From contig NZ_LXNG01000015.1 of the NCBI RefSeq assembly GCF_001642575.1, positions 1 through 64,000 on the forward strand: 64,000 bases of DNA. The letters are read 5' to 3'. Shown piece by piece: positions 9,774-18,864 of this stretch; positions within the stretch are counted from its first letter, which is position 1, and each line of letters opens with the position of its first letter. The notes under the pieces were generated by a model, which was not told the origin of the DNA, ran no database searches, and was given only the letters and a program-made list of their open reading frames with translations. Both the position numbers and the translations under genes were made by a program. The DNA comes from Xanthomonas floridensis. Lineage in GTDB: Bacteria; Pseudomonadota; Gammaproteobacteria; Xanthomonadales; Xanthomonadaceae.

Positions 9774-10481
9774 TCAGATCGGAACAGCGCTCAACTTGCG
9801 CCGCAAGTAGTTGGTCATCGCATGACGCGGCGACTTGCCGCGCCAGGACGCCCAGCACAGGTGCGAGCCCACCGCGAGCGCGCCGCCACGATGGCCCAGT
9901 CCAAACCAGGTGCGATCCGGATGAAACGCATCGCGCGGTGGAAAGGCGATGCCGGCAAACTGCTGCTGGTGCGCGTTGTAGAAACGCGTCAGCCCGCGCG
10001 GGCCGGAGATCATCGGGATCTGCCGGTGGTCTTCCAGCGTCTCGGGGGCATGCAGCTCGAAGATATGCTCGATGAAGGCACGCCAGAACGGGTGGCCGGC
10101 CTCGGAACCGAACACGGCATTGCCGATCTTGAAATCCTCGGTACCTGGCGCGCCTTCTTCCACCGGCAATACGCAGTGCTGCATCAGCAAATCGTTGCCC
10201 AGCGGGCGCAGCAGCTTGTAGTCGGTATCGAAGTAAAAGCCGCCATGCGCATGCATGTAGGCGCAACGCGCGATATCGGCCTTCATGACGCCAAAGCGGA
10301 TCTGCTCGTAGCGCTGCGCAAGCGTCGGAAACGCACGCCGCATCAACTCGGAATTATCGGCATCGTCCCAGACATAACAGGTCCAGTCGGGGAGCAAACG
10401 TTGCAGTCGGGCACACACCCTGCGCTCTTCCCACAACAGCTGTTTGGTGGGTGCGGTCAGATGAAACACATGGGGGATCAT
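9774..10481 (-). CDS. DXD-motif sugar transferase (Gly_transf_sug type)
   Basis: A 235-residue glycosyltransferase of the OCH1/capsular type. The N-terminus MIPHVFHLT is the typical first strand (IPKxIHxx in relatives). FGVMKADIARCAYMHAHGG and then FDTDYKLL give the nucleotide-sugar-binding helix and the DXD metal-binding motif. The C-terminal part (GHPFWRAFI, SGPRGLTRFYN) fits the same fold. I start at 10481 because the upstream ATG at 10544 adds 21 residues not typical of the family. No signal peptide or membrane helix, so probably cytoplasmic, modifying a surface or secreted glycan. A CRP/Clp-like site lies 110 nt upstream. Donor and acceptor unknown. Confidence 0.85.
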   Translation of the reverse strand: MIPHVFHLTAPTKQLLWEERRVCARLQRLLPDWTCYVWDDADNSELMRRAFPTLAQRYEQIRFGVMKADIARCAYMHAHGGFYFDTDYKLLRPLGNDLLMQHCVLPVEEGAPGTEDFKIGNAVFGSEAGHPFWRAFIEHIFELHAPETLEDHRQIPMISGPRGLTRFYNAHQQQFAGIAFPPRDAFHPDRTWFGLGHRGGALAVGSHLCWASWRGKSPRHAMTNYLRRKLSAVPI

Positions 10482-10590
10482 GGGAATACGGCTCAGTGGT
10501 CCGGGGGGCACCAGAACCCCGGCCGCAGTAGCTGCATCGATCACGCAACCCGCTTGAGGCTCTGGCTAAACGCACCGTAGCCTCGTTATC

Positions 10591-10610
10591 AATGTGACAT
10601 AACACACATT
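10591..10610 (-). promoter_or_regulatory. Putative Clp/CRP-type binding site
   Basis: AATGTGA-N6-ACACATT: the left half is perfect and the right half is one base off the TGTGA-N6-TCACA consensus used by CRP and by the xanthomonad homologue Clp. It lies about 110 nt upstream of the glycosyltransferase start in a locally AT-rich stretch. Confidence 0.45.
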
Positions 10611-10651
10611 TTTGAATGAGTGACTCACGCCCCCATCAACAAAAACTATGC

Positions 10652-10677
10652 GTGGCAGAAGTTGGCACATCTGCCAC
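10652..10677 (-). terminator. Hairpin after the phytase/phosphatase operon
   Basis: A perfect 8-bp inverted repeat (GTGGCAGA/TCTGCCAC, 10-nt loop) lies 49 nt past the metallophosphatase stop. There is no U-tract, so it may be a weak terminator or mRNA-stabilising hairpin rather than a classic intrinsic terminator. Confidence 0.4.
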
Positions 10678-10726
10678 ACATTGCACGGCGCCTGTCATCG
10701 CCGTGCCTTCACCGTGACATCAGGCA

Positions 10727-12115
10727 TCACTCCCAACAGCGATCTGCACGCCCCTTGAGCGTGGCATTGCGCGGACAATCGCGTGGCGCAATGCGCCCCT
10801 GTTGGTGTTCGATCAGCCGCTTGGTCCCGTTGGCATCGCGCTGCAGTTCGAAGGCGTCGTACAGGCGGCCGGTGGCGGTGCGCGATTCGTAACCCAGGTG
10901 CTGGTTGTCGATGCGCAGTACCTGATACAGCTGGGTGTCTTCGCCCACCGGGCGCATGGTCTTGCGTGCCATGTCCGAGAGCCGGTATTGCTTGGGCCCG
11001 GCGACCGACACCACGAACACCGGCGTGGCCTGCCCGGCCTGGTCGCCGCGCCGGCCGTAGGTGTGGTCGTGCCCTTGCAGCACCAGATCCACCTTGTGCC
11101 GGCGGATCACCGGCAATACCTGCTCGACCAGTTTTTCGTTCTCGCGATCGGCGCGCGGCGAAAAGAACGGCTGGTGGATCAGCACGATCGACCACGGGTG
11201 CGGATTATTGGTGAGGATCTTGTCCAGCCATTGCGCCTGCGCCGGGCCGGTGCCCAGGTCCAGCGCCGAGGTGCCGTCCAGCACGGCGATGCGCACGCCC
11301 TGATAGTCGAACCAGTAACTGGTGCGTGCGGTGGCCGACGGCCCATTGCGCGGCAGTGCGAACGTCACCGGCCAATGGCTGCCCAGGATGCGGGTGGCCT
11401 GCGGGGTGTCTTCGCCCTCTTCGTGGTACTCGTGATTGCCCGGTGCCGGCGCCACTGCAGTGCCTTCCAGCAACCAGCGCCCGGCTTCGAACCACTCGGC
11501 CCATTCGTTGTCGTCCTGGCCGTCCTTGCCGCTGACCAGATCACCGGCAAACAGCGCAAGACGCGCATCCGGCGCCGAGCGCCAGGCCTGGCGGATCACC
11601 CGCGACACCAGGCTCAGATTCTTGTTCTGGGTGTCGCCGAAATACAGCAGCGTCAGCGGTGTCTGCGGCGTGGCGGCAGTGCGAAAGTGATTCCATGCGC
11701 CCCAGGTGCCGTGCCCCTGCACGCGGTAGGCGTACAAGGTGTCGGGCTGCAAGCCGTCGATATCGGCACGATGGTGATGCGAGCTGCCGTTTTCGCTGCT
11801 CAGCGTGGCGGTGCTGGCGCGGATGCGCCGCGGCGTACCGACGTCGGGCGAATCGCCGGCGATCACCAGCTCCAGCCATGGCTGATCGACGCTGGCATCG
11901 GTGCGCCAGGCCACCGCAAAACCGGTGGCCGCGTCCTGTGCGGGCGTGGCGACGATCCGGTCCGGGAAGCCATCGGCCACATAGTGGGTGGAGCCGGCTG
12001 GCACCTGGGTATTGGGTTCGGCGGTGCGCTCGGCGGCCAGTGCCGGGGCAGTGGCCAGTGCACATGCACAGAGTGCGGCGTACAGCGCGGTGCGGACTGC
12101 GGTCACTGCGCGCAT
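10727..12115 (-). CDS. Exported purple-acid-phosphatase-like metallophosphoesterase
   Basis: A 462-residue secreted phosphatase. A signal peptide (about residues 1-27, ending APALAAE) is followed by a fibronectin-like N-terminal domain as in purple acid phosphatases, then a calcineurin-type catalytic domain. The metal ligands appear in order: YFGDTQ, FAGDLV, GNHEYH, IHQPFF and GHDHTY. The start at 12115 overlaps the phytase stop by 13 nt, implying translational coupling. As third gene of a TonB receptor-phytase-phosphatase operon, it probably removes phosphate from partly degraded phytate or other phosphate esters in the periplasm or outside the cell. Substrate range is inferred. Confidence 0.9.
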   Translation of the reverse strand: MRAVTAVRTALYAALCACALATAPALAAERTAEPNTQVPAGSTHYVADGFPDRIVATPAQDAATGFAVAWRTDASVDQPWLELVIAGDSPDVGTPRRIRASTATLSSENGSSHHHRADIDGLQPDTLYAYRVQGHGTWGAWNHFRTAATPQTPLTLLYFGDTQNKNLSLVSRVIRQAWRSAPDARLALFAGDLVSGKDGQDDNEWAEWFEAGRWLLEGTAVAPAPGNHEYHEEGEDTPQATRILGSHWPVTFALPRNGPSATARTSYWFDYQGVRIAVLDGTSALDLGTGPAQAQWLDKILTNNPHPWSIVLIHQPFFSPRADRENEKLVEQVLPVIRRHKVDLVLQGHDHTYGRRGDQAGQATPVFVVSVAGPKQYRLSDMARKTMRPVGEDTQLYQVLRIDNQHLGYESRTATGRLYDAFELQRDANGTKRLIEHQQGRIAPRDCPRNATLKGRADRCWE

Positions 12116-13224
12116 TCCTTCAGCCGAAGGGTGCGTGCGATGTCGCGCCAGTCGAAGGCGGCCACGGCCTGGTCGTCGTGCAGCGCGTAGAACACGCCGC
12201 CGGGGAAGCGCGCATCGCCGCGCTGATCCAGCCACACGCCATCGGTATTGGCGGTGACGCGGCCAGCGAAGGCACCCACATGCGCCAGCGTGTTGCGATC
12301 GAACACCTGGAACACGCTGCGGTCCTTGAACTGATCGGTGGCGATCCAGTAGCCGCTGCCGTCGGCGCATTGCAGCAGGGTCAAGCCCTCGGCCTGCGCC
12401 TTGAACAGCCCGGCGCCGACATCGCGCCCGCGGTAGCGCCCGTCCATGCCGTACTCGCGCAACTGCGTGCCCACCGCCACGTCTTCTTCGGCAATCAGCA
12501 GCCGCGCATTGACCTCATCCCCAAACACCGATTCGGCGATGCGCACCGCACCTGCTTCGGTGGTGTCGCCAAAACTCTGCGTCAGCCGCGCCTGCCAGCC
12601 CTGCCCTGCCGCACCCAACTGATACCGACGAAAACGCTGGCCCAGCTCGGCCAGCGGCGGCGGCTGGTCCTTGTTGGCCGGCGACATGTAGTTGTCGCTG
12701 ACCACCACCTCGTAGCCGCCGTCATGCTTGCGCACCCATAGCCCGTAAGGCTCGCGCAGATCGTCCTGGCCGAACGCGGTCAGCGGTTTGAAATCCGGCA
12801 GCGAGAACACCTGCACGCGGCGGTTGTCGCGCTCCACCACGAACAACAGGTCATCGACCACCGAAATCCCGTTGGGCCGGTCCAGCTTGCCCAATGCCTT
12901 GCCCTTGCCGCCGACCACGCGCAGCCGCTTGCCGCTGTCGCCGTCGAACACCACCAGTGCGTGCGTGGCTTTGGCGGTGGCGATCACCCAGCGGCTGCCA
13001 TCGGGCGCTGCCCAACTAGCCGGCGAATCCAGGTTGTCGGACGGCGTCAGCGCGGTGATAAAGGCTTCCGGCACCACTTCATGCGCAACCTTCGCGTCGC
13101 TGAGGGTGGGGTCGGTGAGCAGCGCTTCGTCGGCTTCGCGGTCGGCCGGTTTGGTCGCACACCCTGCCAACAGCAAGGCGCTCGCAAGCAGTGTGGAGTG
13201 CAGCATCACGCCACGACGCATCAC
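12103..13224 (-). CDS. Beta-propeller phytase, lipoprotein
   Basis: Hydrolyses phytate (inositol hexakisphosphate), the main phosphate store of plants. The 373-residue product starts with a lipoprotein signal ending LLAGC (Cys22), then a six-bladed propeller with the family segments AAPDGSRWVIATAKATHALVVFD, LDRPNGISVVDDLL, REPYGLWV and DQFKDRSVFQVFDR. Length matches beta-propeller (3-phytase) enzymes. The start overlaps the stop of the upstream TonB-dependent receptor (ATGA type, 13221-13224), and the stop overlaps the phosphatase start. It is probably anchored in the outer membrane. Confidence 0.93.
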   Translation of the reverse strand: MMRRGVMLHSTLLASALLLAGCATKPADREADEALLTDPTLSDAKVAHEVVPEAFITALTPSDNLDSPASWAAPDGSRWVIATAKATHALVVFDGDSGKRLRVVGGKGKALGKLDRPNGISVVDDLLFVVERDNRRVQVFSLPDFKPLTAFGQDDLREPYGLWVRKHDGGYEVVVSDNYMSPANKDQPPPLAELGQRFRRYQLGAAGQGWQARLTQSFGDTTEAGAVRIAESVFGDEVNARLLIAEEDVAVGTQLREYGMDGRYRGRDVGAGLFKAQAEGLTLLQCADGSGYWIATDQFKDRSVFQVFDRNTLAHVGAFAGRVTANTDGVWLDQRGDARFPGGVFYALHDDQAVAAFDWRDIARTLRLKECAQ

Positions 13225-15782
13225 AGCGCCACCTTCAGGCCCAGCGCATAGGTGCGGCCGTATTCCTCGTTCTGCAGCGTGCGCGAAGGCACGCCCTGGT
13301 ACAGCTCCAGCGGCTCATCCAGCAGGTTCTGCGCTTCCAGGTACAGGCTGATGTGGCGGTTGAACTGGTAACTCATGCTGAAGTCCATCTGGGTGTGCGG
13401 GGCGACGTAGATATCGTACGCGCGGCTCTGGCCGATGGTGTCCAGGTACTCGCTGCGATACACCGCTGCCACGCGCGCACTGAAACCGTACTTTTCATAG
13501 CCCAGATGACCGCTGTAGATGCGCTTGGACGAGCGCGGCAACATGAAGTCATCGCCGGCGCGATTGCTCAGGCCCGGGTCGAAGTCGCTGTCCAGCGCAG
13601 TGGCACTGGCGCCGACCAGAAACCCGTTCCAGCCTTCGGGCAGAAAATCCAGCGTCTGCTGCCAGTTGAATTCGGCACCGCGCACCTTGGCGGTGTCGCC
13701 GTTGATCGAGCGGGTGACCTGAAGCCCAGGAAATTCCGCGTCGTTGGTGTTGAGCGTCTGCACGATGTAGTCGTCGATCGACTTGTGAAATACACCCAGC
13801 GAGATCAGGCCGGTGCTGCCGATGTATTTTTCGAACGACACGTCCAGATTCTGCGAACGGTACGGATTGAGATCGGGGTTGCCGATGCTCACTTCTTCAT
13901 CGCCACGGTTGATGCTCACACGTGGCGACACATCGCCGAACGATGGACGCGACAAGGTCTTGTTGGCGGCAAATCGCAGCACCCAGTCGTTGCCGCTGTC
14001 GTAACGCAGGTGCAGGCCCGGCAACACATTGGTGTAGCTGCTGGATGCCTCGCGCGGCGTGACCGTGGCGGTGCGGCCGTTTTCGGCAACGTCCACCTGG
14101 TTGCCGGTGGCGTTGAACTGCGTGTTTTCCACGCGGACGCCGGCAATCACGCGCAACGCACCGATATCCCAGGTACCCATCGCATAGGTGGCGAATACGT
14201 CTTCGGTTGCGGTGTAGTCGTCCTGCAGCGAGACCTGCTGGTTGCCGCCCACATCCTGCGGACGTGCGCTGTACAGACCGCCCGACGCGCGCCAGTAGCG
14301 GCGCATGCCGTTCGAGCCGATGCTTTCGCCCAGCGTACCGCCACGGTGCTCCGGCGCAGCGGTGGTCCAGCTGCTCAGGTCGATCGCCGGGCCACGCCGC
14401 AGCTCGTTTTCATCCACGTTGACATCGCGCTCGCGCCAGCGGCCAAGCACGCCCATCTTCAAGCTGGAGTGTTCGCCATCGAAGCGCACATTGACCTGGG
14501 CGCTGCGCTCGCTGTCGTCCACCTGCTTGGGCGCCACCACGAAGCGGTCGAACACGAAGTCCTGGTTGCTCTGCCAGCCGTTGTCGGAGAACCCTAGACG
14601 CGGAATGCCGCTGCGCTGATCCACCGTGGCTGCCAGGTCATCGCCGTCGTAGTTGAAGCGCGCTTCCATTTCATCATTCACGCGCTCGGTGGTCTTGGTA
14701 TAGCCCACCTTGTAATCAATGGTGGCACTGCTCAGGCGGTTCTCGCCGCCGAAGCTGATCGCGGTGTTGTCTTCCTTCTTGGTGCGGTAGCGCACCCGCT
14801 TGGAGATGCTGTCGGCCGGCAGATCGGCCACGGTGTAGGTGCCATCGCCGTTGGCGCTAATCTCACCGTCGCCCAGGCCGAAGATGGTGCGCTGACGTGT
14901 TTCAGCATCGTCGAAACGGCTGTACAGCGAGCGTAGGTAGTAACGGTTGTCGGCATCCGGGCGCCAGTCCAGATTGAGGTTGGCGCCCATGCGGGTGCGC
15001 TCGATAAAGTATTTGCGGCGTTGCACTTCGCCGGCAAACAGATCGTCTTCCGCGCCGCCGGCGAACGTGTCGTAGGCCACCTCGGTATTGTCCGATTCGA
15101 ACTCGCGGTCCTGGTAGTTCACACCCACCGCCACGCCGAAGGTGCCGTTATAGATGTCGCTGTAATTGAACGCGCCCTTGGGGCTGGTCTTGCCGGACAG
15201 CGACTGGTGGCTGCCTTCGATCGAACCACGCAGGGTGCGCCCGTCGCGGTCGAATGCGGAGGTGGATTCCACCTGGATCGCGCCGCCGATCGAATCGCCC
15301 GGCATGTCCGGGGTCGGCGACTTCACCACCTTCAGCCGCTCGGTGGAATCAGAAGGAATCACGTCCAACGGCGTGGAGCGCGTGCCGTCTTCGGGCGTGC
15401 CCATGTTCATGCCGTCGATGGTGACGCTGTTGAGCGACGAGTCCAGGCCGCGGATCACCACGAAGCGACCTTCGCCCTGATCGCGGGTGACGCTGACACC
15501 GGGCAGGCGCTGCAAGGATTCTGCAACATTCTTGTCGGGGTAACGGCCCATCGCATCGGAGGCGACCGCATCCTGGATGGCATCGGACGCGCGTTTCAGG
15601 TCCACGGCGCGCTCCTGCGCTTCCAGCTGCGGGCGCACTTCCAGGCGCTCCAGATCGATGGCCGCTGCGCTGCTGGCGGCGCCGGACGGGGCAGCAACCT
15701 CTGCCGCATGTGCCTGCTGGCTCCAGCCGGCGGTGGCCAGCGTCAGCGTGATCGCCAGGCAGAGCGGAGTCTTGTTCACCAC
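13221..15782 (-). CDS. TonB-dependent outer-membrane receptor (phytase-linked)
   Basis: An 853-residue receptor with a signal peptide (about residues 1-26, ending QQAHA), an N-terminal plug (about 70-200, with RLPGVSVTRDQGEGRFVVIRG and IDGMNMG) and a 22-strand barrel ending in the aromatic-rich strand YALGLKVAL. It heads an operon with a phytase and a phosphatase, overlapping the phytase start by 4 nt. From that context the ligand is probably phytate, an inositol phosphate or a metal-phytate complex; the sequence does not prove it. The promoter region contains a perfect 12-bp inverted repeat at 15842-15875. Confidence 0.93.
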   Translation of the reverse strand: MVNKTPLCLAITLTLATAGWSQQAHAAEVAAPSGAASSAAAIDLERLEVRPQLEAQERAVDLKRASDAIQDAVASDAMGRYPDKNVAESLQRLPGVSVTRDQGEGRFVVIRGLDSSLNSVTIDGMNMGTPEDGTRSTPLDVIPSDSTERLKVVKSPTPDMPGDSIGGAIQVESTSAFDRDGRTLRGSIEGSHQSLSGKTSPKGAFNYSDIYNGTFGVAVGVNYQDREFESDNTEVAYDTFAGGAEDDLFAGEVQRRKYFIERTRMGANLNLDWRPDADNRYYLRSLYSRFDDAETRQRTIFGLGDGEISANGDGTYTVADLPADSISKRVRYRTKKEDNTAISFGGENRLSSATIDYKVGYTKTTERVNDEMEARFNYDGDDLAATVDQRSGIPRLGFSDNGWQSNQDFVFDRFVVAPKQVDDSERSAQVNVRFDGEHSSLKMGVLGRWRERDVNVDENELRRGPAIDLSSWTTAAPEHRGGTLGESIGSNGMRRYWRASGGLYSARPQDVGGNQQVSLQDDYTATEDVFATYAMGTWDIGALRVIAGVRVENTQFNATGNQVDVAENGRTATVTPREASSSYTNVLPGLHLRYDSGNDWVLRFAANKTLSRPSFGDVSPRVSINRGDEEVSIGNPDLNPYRSQNLDVSFEKYIGSTGLISLGVFHKSIDDYIVQTLNTNDAEFPGLQVTRSINGDTAKVRGAEFNWQQTLDFLPEGWNGFLVGASATALDSDFDPGLSNRAGDDFMLPRSSKRIYSGHLGYEKYGFSARVAAVYRSEYLDTIGQSRAYDIYVAPHTQMDFSMSYQFNRHISLYLEAQNLLDEPLELYQGVPSRTLQNEEYGRTYALGLKVAL

Positions 15783-15841
15783 GAGTGCGTCCCCAATCGG
15801 TTAAGAATGGGTGTGCACACTATGTCTGCGACGTTTCACCG

Positions 15842-15875
15842 ACATGACATGTGTAAGCGCGATCACATGTCATGT
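15842..15875. promoter_or_regulatory. Perfect 12-bp inverted repeat between TonB receptor and upp
   Basis: ACATGACATGTG (15842-15853) and its exact complement CACATGTCATGT (15864-15875) are separated by 10 nt. It lies 60 nt upstream of the receptor and 60 nt upstream of upp, between divergent genes, so it is an operator candidate rather than a terminator. The half-site contains TGTCAT, the core of the Pho box, but the arrangement is palindromic instead of the direct repeat of a PhoB site. Confidence 0.6.
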
Positions 15876-15934
15876 GTGGCAGCGCGAGGCATCGCTACGG
15901 CACACTGTGCGTCTCTCCCGCGTTGTCGCTGCCC

Positions 15935-16567
15935 ATGAAAATCGTTGAAGTCCGCCACCCTCTCGTCCAGCACAAGATCGGCCTGCTGCGCGATGCCGCC
16001 TTGAGCACCAAGGGCTTTCGCGAATTGGTCACCGAGCTGGGCACGTTGCTGGCCTACGAGGCCACGGCGAACCTGGACACCGAAACGCATGTGCAACAGG
16101 GCTGGGCCGGCCCGGTGAACGTGCAGCGCATTGCCGGCGCCAAGATTACCCTGGTGCCGATCCTGCGCGCCGGTCTTGGCATGCTGCCCGGCGTGCTGGC
16201 GCTGATCCCGGCCGCCCGCGTCAGCGTGGTGGGCCTGCAGCGCGATGAAGAAACCCTGCAACCAGTGCCCTACTTCGAGCGCCTCACCGGCCGCCTGGAG
16301 GAACGCGATGCCTTGATCCTGGACCCGATGCTGGCCACCGGCGGTACCCTGATCGCGACCATCGACATGCTCAAGCGCGCCGGCGCGCGCCGTATCAAGG
16401 GCATCTTCCTGGTCGCCGCACCTGAAGGCCTGAAGGCGCTGGAAGCGGTGCACCCGGACGTGGAGGTCTACACCGCCGCCATCGACGACCATCTCAACGA
16501 AAAGGGCTACATCCTGCCCGGCCTGGGCGACGCAGGCGACCGCATCTTCGGCACGCGGGTGGAGTGA
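15935..16567 (+). CDS. upp: Uracil phosphoribosyltransferase
   Basis: Converts uracil and PRPP to UMP in pyrimidine salvage. The 210-residue product has the family length and motifs: [22 protein letters not shown] near the N-terminus, [11 protein letters not shown], the PRPP-binding loop [11 protein letters not shown] (about residues 130-140), and the uracil-binding C-terminal region [16 protein letters not shown]. The ATG at 15935 gives [14 protein letters not shown], typical for UPRTase; the open frame extends further upstream but overlaps the operator region. Transcribed divergently from the TonB-dependent receptor. Confidence 0.98.
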   Translation: MKIVEVRHPLVQHKIGLLRDAALSTKGFRELVTELGTLLAYEATANLDTETHVQQGWAGPVNVQRIAGAKITLVPILRAGLGMLPGVLALIPAARVSVVGLQRDEETLQPVPYFERLTGRLEERDALILDPMLATGGTLIATIDMLKRAGARRIKGIFLVAAPEGLKALEAVHPDVEVYTAAIDDHLNEKGYILPGLGDAGDRIFGTRVE

Positions 16568-16680
16568 GCTGTGATGGCTTCTCGCCCCTCTCTTTCCGGG
16601 GCAAGAAGCCACCGCTTGCGCGCTATTGGCGTGCATGCCCTGGCGCAACCGCGCCGCAAGCGCGGCGGAGGCGACGTGGG

Positions 16681-16720
16681 CCCCTCTCCTGCGGGAGAGG
16701 AGTTGGGGTGAGGGTGCGGC
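16681..16720. repeat. Dispersed intergenic element with CCTCTCC hairpin
   Basis: CCTCTCC-TGCG-GGAGAGG followed by a TTGGGGTGAGGGTGCGGC tail. From general knowledge, sequences like this are scattered between genes in Xanthomonas chromosomes. Here it lies in the convergent gap between upp and the GH9 cellulase, where it may also end transcription. Confidence 0.6.
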
Positions 16721-16820
16721 GTGCCAGTGTCCTGGCCGACGGCGTACCCTCGTCGGCGCTACACGGCACCTTCCCCCCGACAGGAGGAGGCAACACCGCG
16801 TCCTCGCGCGAAAGCCCGCC

Positions 16821-18581
16821 TCAGCGTGTCAACGCCTGGACCGCCGCACTCACATACACCAGCGGTGCATTCCAGTTGATCGCCACCTCATTGGTCGCAT
16901 AGCTGCAGGTATCGTCCAGATACGACAGCGCCGGCAGCTTGGAGGGATAGCTCGCCTTGCAGTCCTTGGCGTCCTGCTGGCCCGGCTGCGGGCCGCCCGC
17001 CAACCAGCCGGGCACCGGCGCATCGATGCCATCGGCCTCCGAGGGGCGGTGGTGGATATGCATCGGTGTGCGCTGCCCCACCCCGGTAACGAACGACAGC
17101 CCCAACGGATTGCGCCCCAGGATGTAATCCAGTTGCGACTGCGCGGCATCCAGGTAACGGCGCTGCTGCGTCACGCGGTAGCCCTGCAACAGCATCATCG
17201 CCTGATTGAGGACGACCGCATTGCTGCCCCAGACGAAATCGGTATCGGTCATCGCCAACCGCCACGGCGATGCCTGCCACTGGTCGGCCAGGCGCTGCGC
17301 AAGACCAGTGACCTCCTGAGTGATGCGTGCACGGTCCGCATGCGGCGTGAGCGTGTCGCGATGCGCGGCCAGTGACATCCAGGCCAGCCCGCCCACATTG
17401 CTCCAGCCCGGCACGCTGGCAGGCACATTGCGCGCCAGCATGGCGTCGTAGAACCCATCCTCGCCGGTGGTGACATACAGCTCTGCCGCCGCCCAGGCGA
17501 ACTCGTCGGCCACCTGTGCATCGTCGTAACCGCCGGTCCGCACATCGTCAGGCTGGCGATAGATCACGTCCGGGTGCTGCTGCGCCCAGCTCCAGGCATC
17601 GCGCGCAGCCTTCAACATGCGCGCCGACACGCCCGGATACTGCTTTTCGAATGGTGCATACACGCGGCTGGCGGCCGCCATCACCGCCGCAAAATCCAGC
17701 GTGGCCGCGGTGGCCTTCATCACCACGTAGCGTTGCTGTTTGGCCTGCTCCGGCATCACCAGCCCATCGAACTGCTTATCGGTGAGCTTGTGGTACACGC
17801 CGCCATCGGCCGGGTCCTGCATGGCCAGCATCCATTCCAGGTTCCACCAGGTTTCCTGCAGGATGCCGGGCACGCCGGGCGCGTCGTTGGGGATGGTCAG
17901 GGCCTGCGCCTTGAACAGCGCCGGGTAGTGCTCGTAGGCCGCCAGCAAGGTGTGGGTGCTGATGCCGGAATTGACGATGTACTTGTTGTAATCGCCAGCG
18001 TCGTACCAGCCCTTGGGCGCGCTGATCACGCTGTCGGCCGGACGCGTGGCAGACGCGGCAGAAGGATGGATGCGCACCTGCGTGTCCGGATGCCCGGCCG
18101 CACGCGCGTAACGCCCGGCGAACTGCGCTGGCAACGCGGTGCTGGCGCGGTTGTAGTAGAACGCCTTCAGCGACGCATCGACCACCGGCTGATACGCACG
18201 CGCATCGATCGGAAATGCATCCGAGGCCGGCAGCCCGTCGATCTTCAACCGGTAGGTGCCCGGCGCACGCACGCTGGAGAAATCCGCCACCCGCGCCTGC
18301 TGCCCGGCCGGCGACCACAGCGCCGACGGTTGCAAGCTACCTTGCAGCACCTTGCGGCCCTGTGCATCTTCGACCGTGAAACGGTCCGCCCCCGGCGCCA
18401 CGCCCTGCGGCAAGGCGACCACCGCCAGCTTGGCCGAGCCGGGCAGATAACCGAGCTGATTGACGTGGATGGCAGCGCCGGTCGTCGTGGTGGTGCCGGC
18501 AGTGCCGGTGGTATCGGCCGCACAGGCGGCGATAGGCGATGCGATCACCATGGCGGTCATCAGGGTCTGGAAAATGGTCAT
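16821..18581 (-). CDS. Glycoside hydrolase family 9 endoglucanase
   Basis: A secreted 586-residue cellulase. After a signal peptide (about residues 1-21) comes an N-terminal immunoglobulin-like CelD_N domain (about 30-115, starting IHVNQLGYLPGSAKLAVV), then the (alpha/alpha)6 GH9 catalytic domain. Asp194 and Asp197 of the GWYDAGDYNK motif are the expected catalytic base pair. The HHRPSEADG segment provides substrate-binding histidine and arginine. Glu565 in NEVAINWNAP is the expected proton donor. I start at 18581 (MTIFQTLMTAMV); the ORF upstream lacks coding character. It probably contributes to plant cell-wall breakdown after type II secretion. Confidence 0.93.
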   Translation of the reverse strand: MTIFQTLMTAMVIASPIAACAADTTGTAGTTTTTGAAIHVNQLGYLPGSAKLAVVALPQGVAPGADRFTVEDAQGRKVLQGSLQPSALWSPAGQQARVADFSSVRAPGTYRLKIDGLPASDAFPIDARAYQPVVDASLKAFYYNRASTALPAQFAGRYARAAGHPDTQVRIHPSAASATRPADSVISAPKGWYDAGDYNKYIVNSGISTHTLLAAYEHYPALFKAQALTIPNDAPGVPGILQETWWNLEWMLAMQDPADGGVYHKLTDKQFDGLVMPEQAKQQRYVVMKATAATLDFAAVMAAASRVYAPFEKQYPGVSARMLKAARDAWSWAQQHPDVIYRQPDDVRTGGYDDAQVADEFAWAAAELYVTTGEDGFYDAMLARNVPASVPGWSNVGGLAWMSLAAHRDTLTPHADRARITQEVTGLAQRLADQWQASPWRLAMTDTDFVWGSNAVVLNQAMMLLQGYRVTQQRRYLDAAQSQLDYILGRNPLGLSFVTGVGQRTPMHIHHRPSEADGIDAPVPGWLAGGPQPGQQDAKDCKASYPSKLPALSYLDDTCSYATNEVAINWNAPLVYVSAAVQALTR

Positions 18582-18822
18582 GCCACGATGGTCGCCAAAT
18601 CGACGCACAGCGACAAGTCCAATCCCGACATAAGCCACCGCGCCAAATCGCATTGCTGCTGGCCAAGGTGCGACGAGCAAACCCTTGGGCCGGCGCAGGC
18701 CAGCACCTTGCGCAGACGCACCTGAGGCGTTTCACGGCGCGGCAGCTGGCAACGCTGCCGCCCCGGCCGAACCAGCTCTGGCAAGACCCTACCGCAGCAG
18801 AGCCCATCCCCGCTCGAACGCT

Positions 18823-18863
18823 TCCGTCCTGCCTGCTCCGGAGCACCGAGCAGGCAGGACGGA
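18823..18863 (-). terminator. Strong 16-bp hairpin after ggt
   Basis: A perfect 16-bp inverted repeat (TCCGTCCTGCCTGCTC and complement, 9-nt loop) ends 2 nt from the ggt stop codon. It is GC-rich with no T-tract. It probably protects the 3' end or terminates the fdx-ggt mRNA before the GH9 gene. Confidence 0.7.
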
Positions 18864-18864
18864 T

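Noticed and set aside
15820-15853. PhoB box upstream of the phytase operon
   Set aside because: One half (ATGTCAT) matches well but the second repeat at the 11-bp spacing matches only 4 of 7. The palindrome explains the sequence better.
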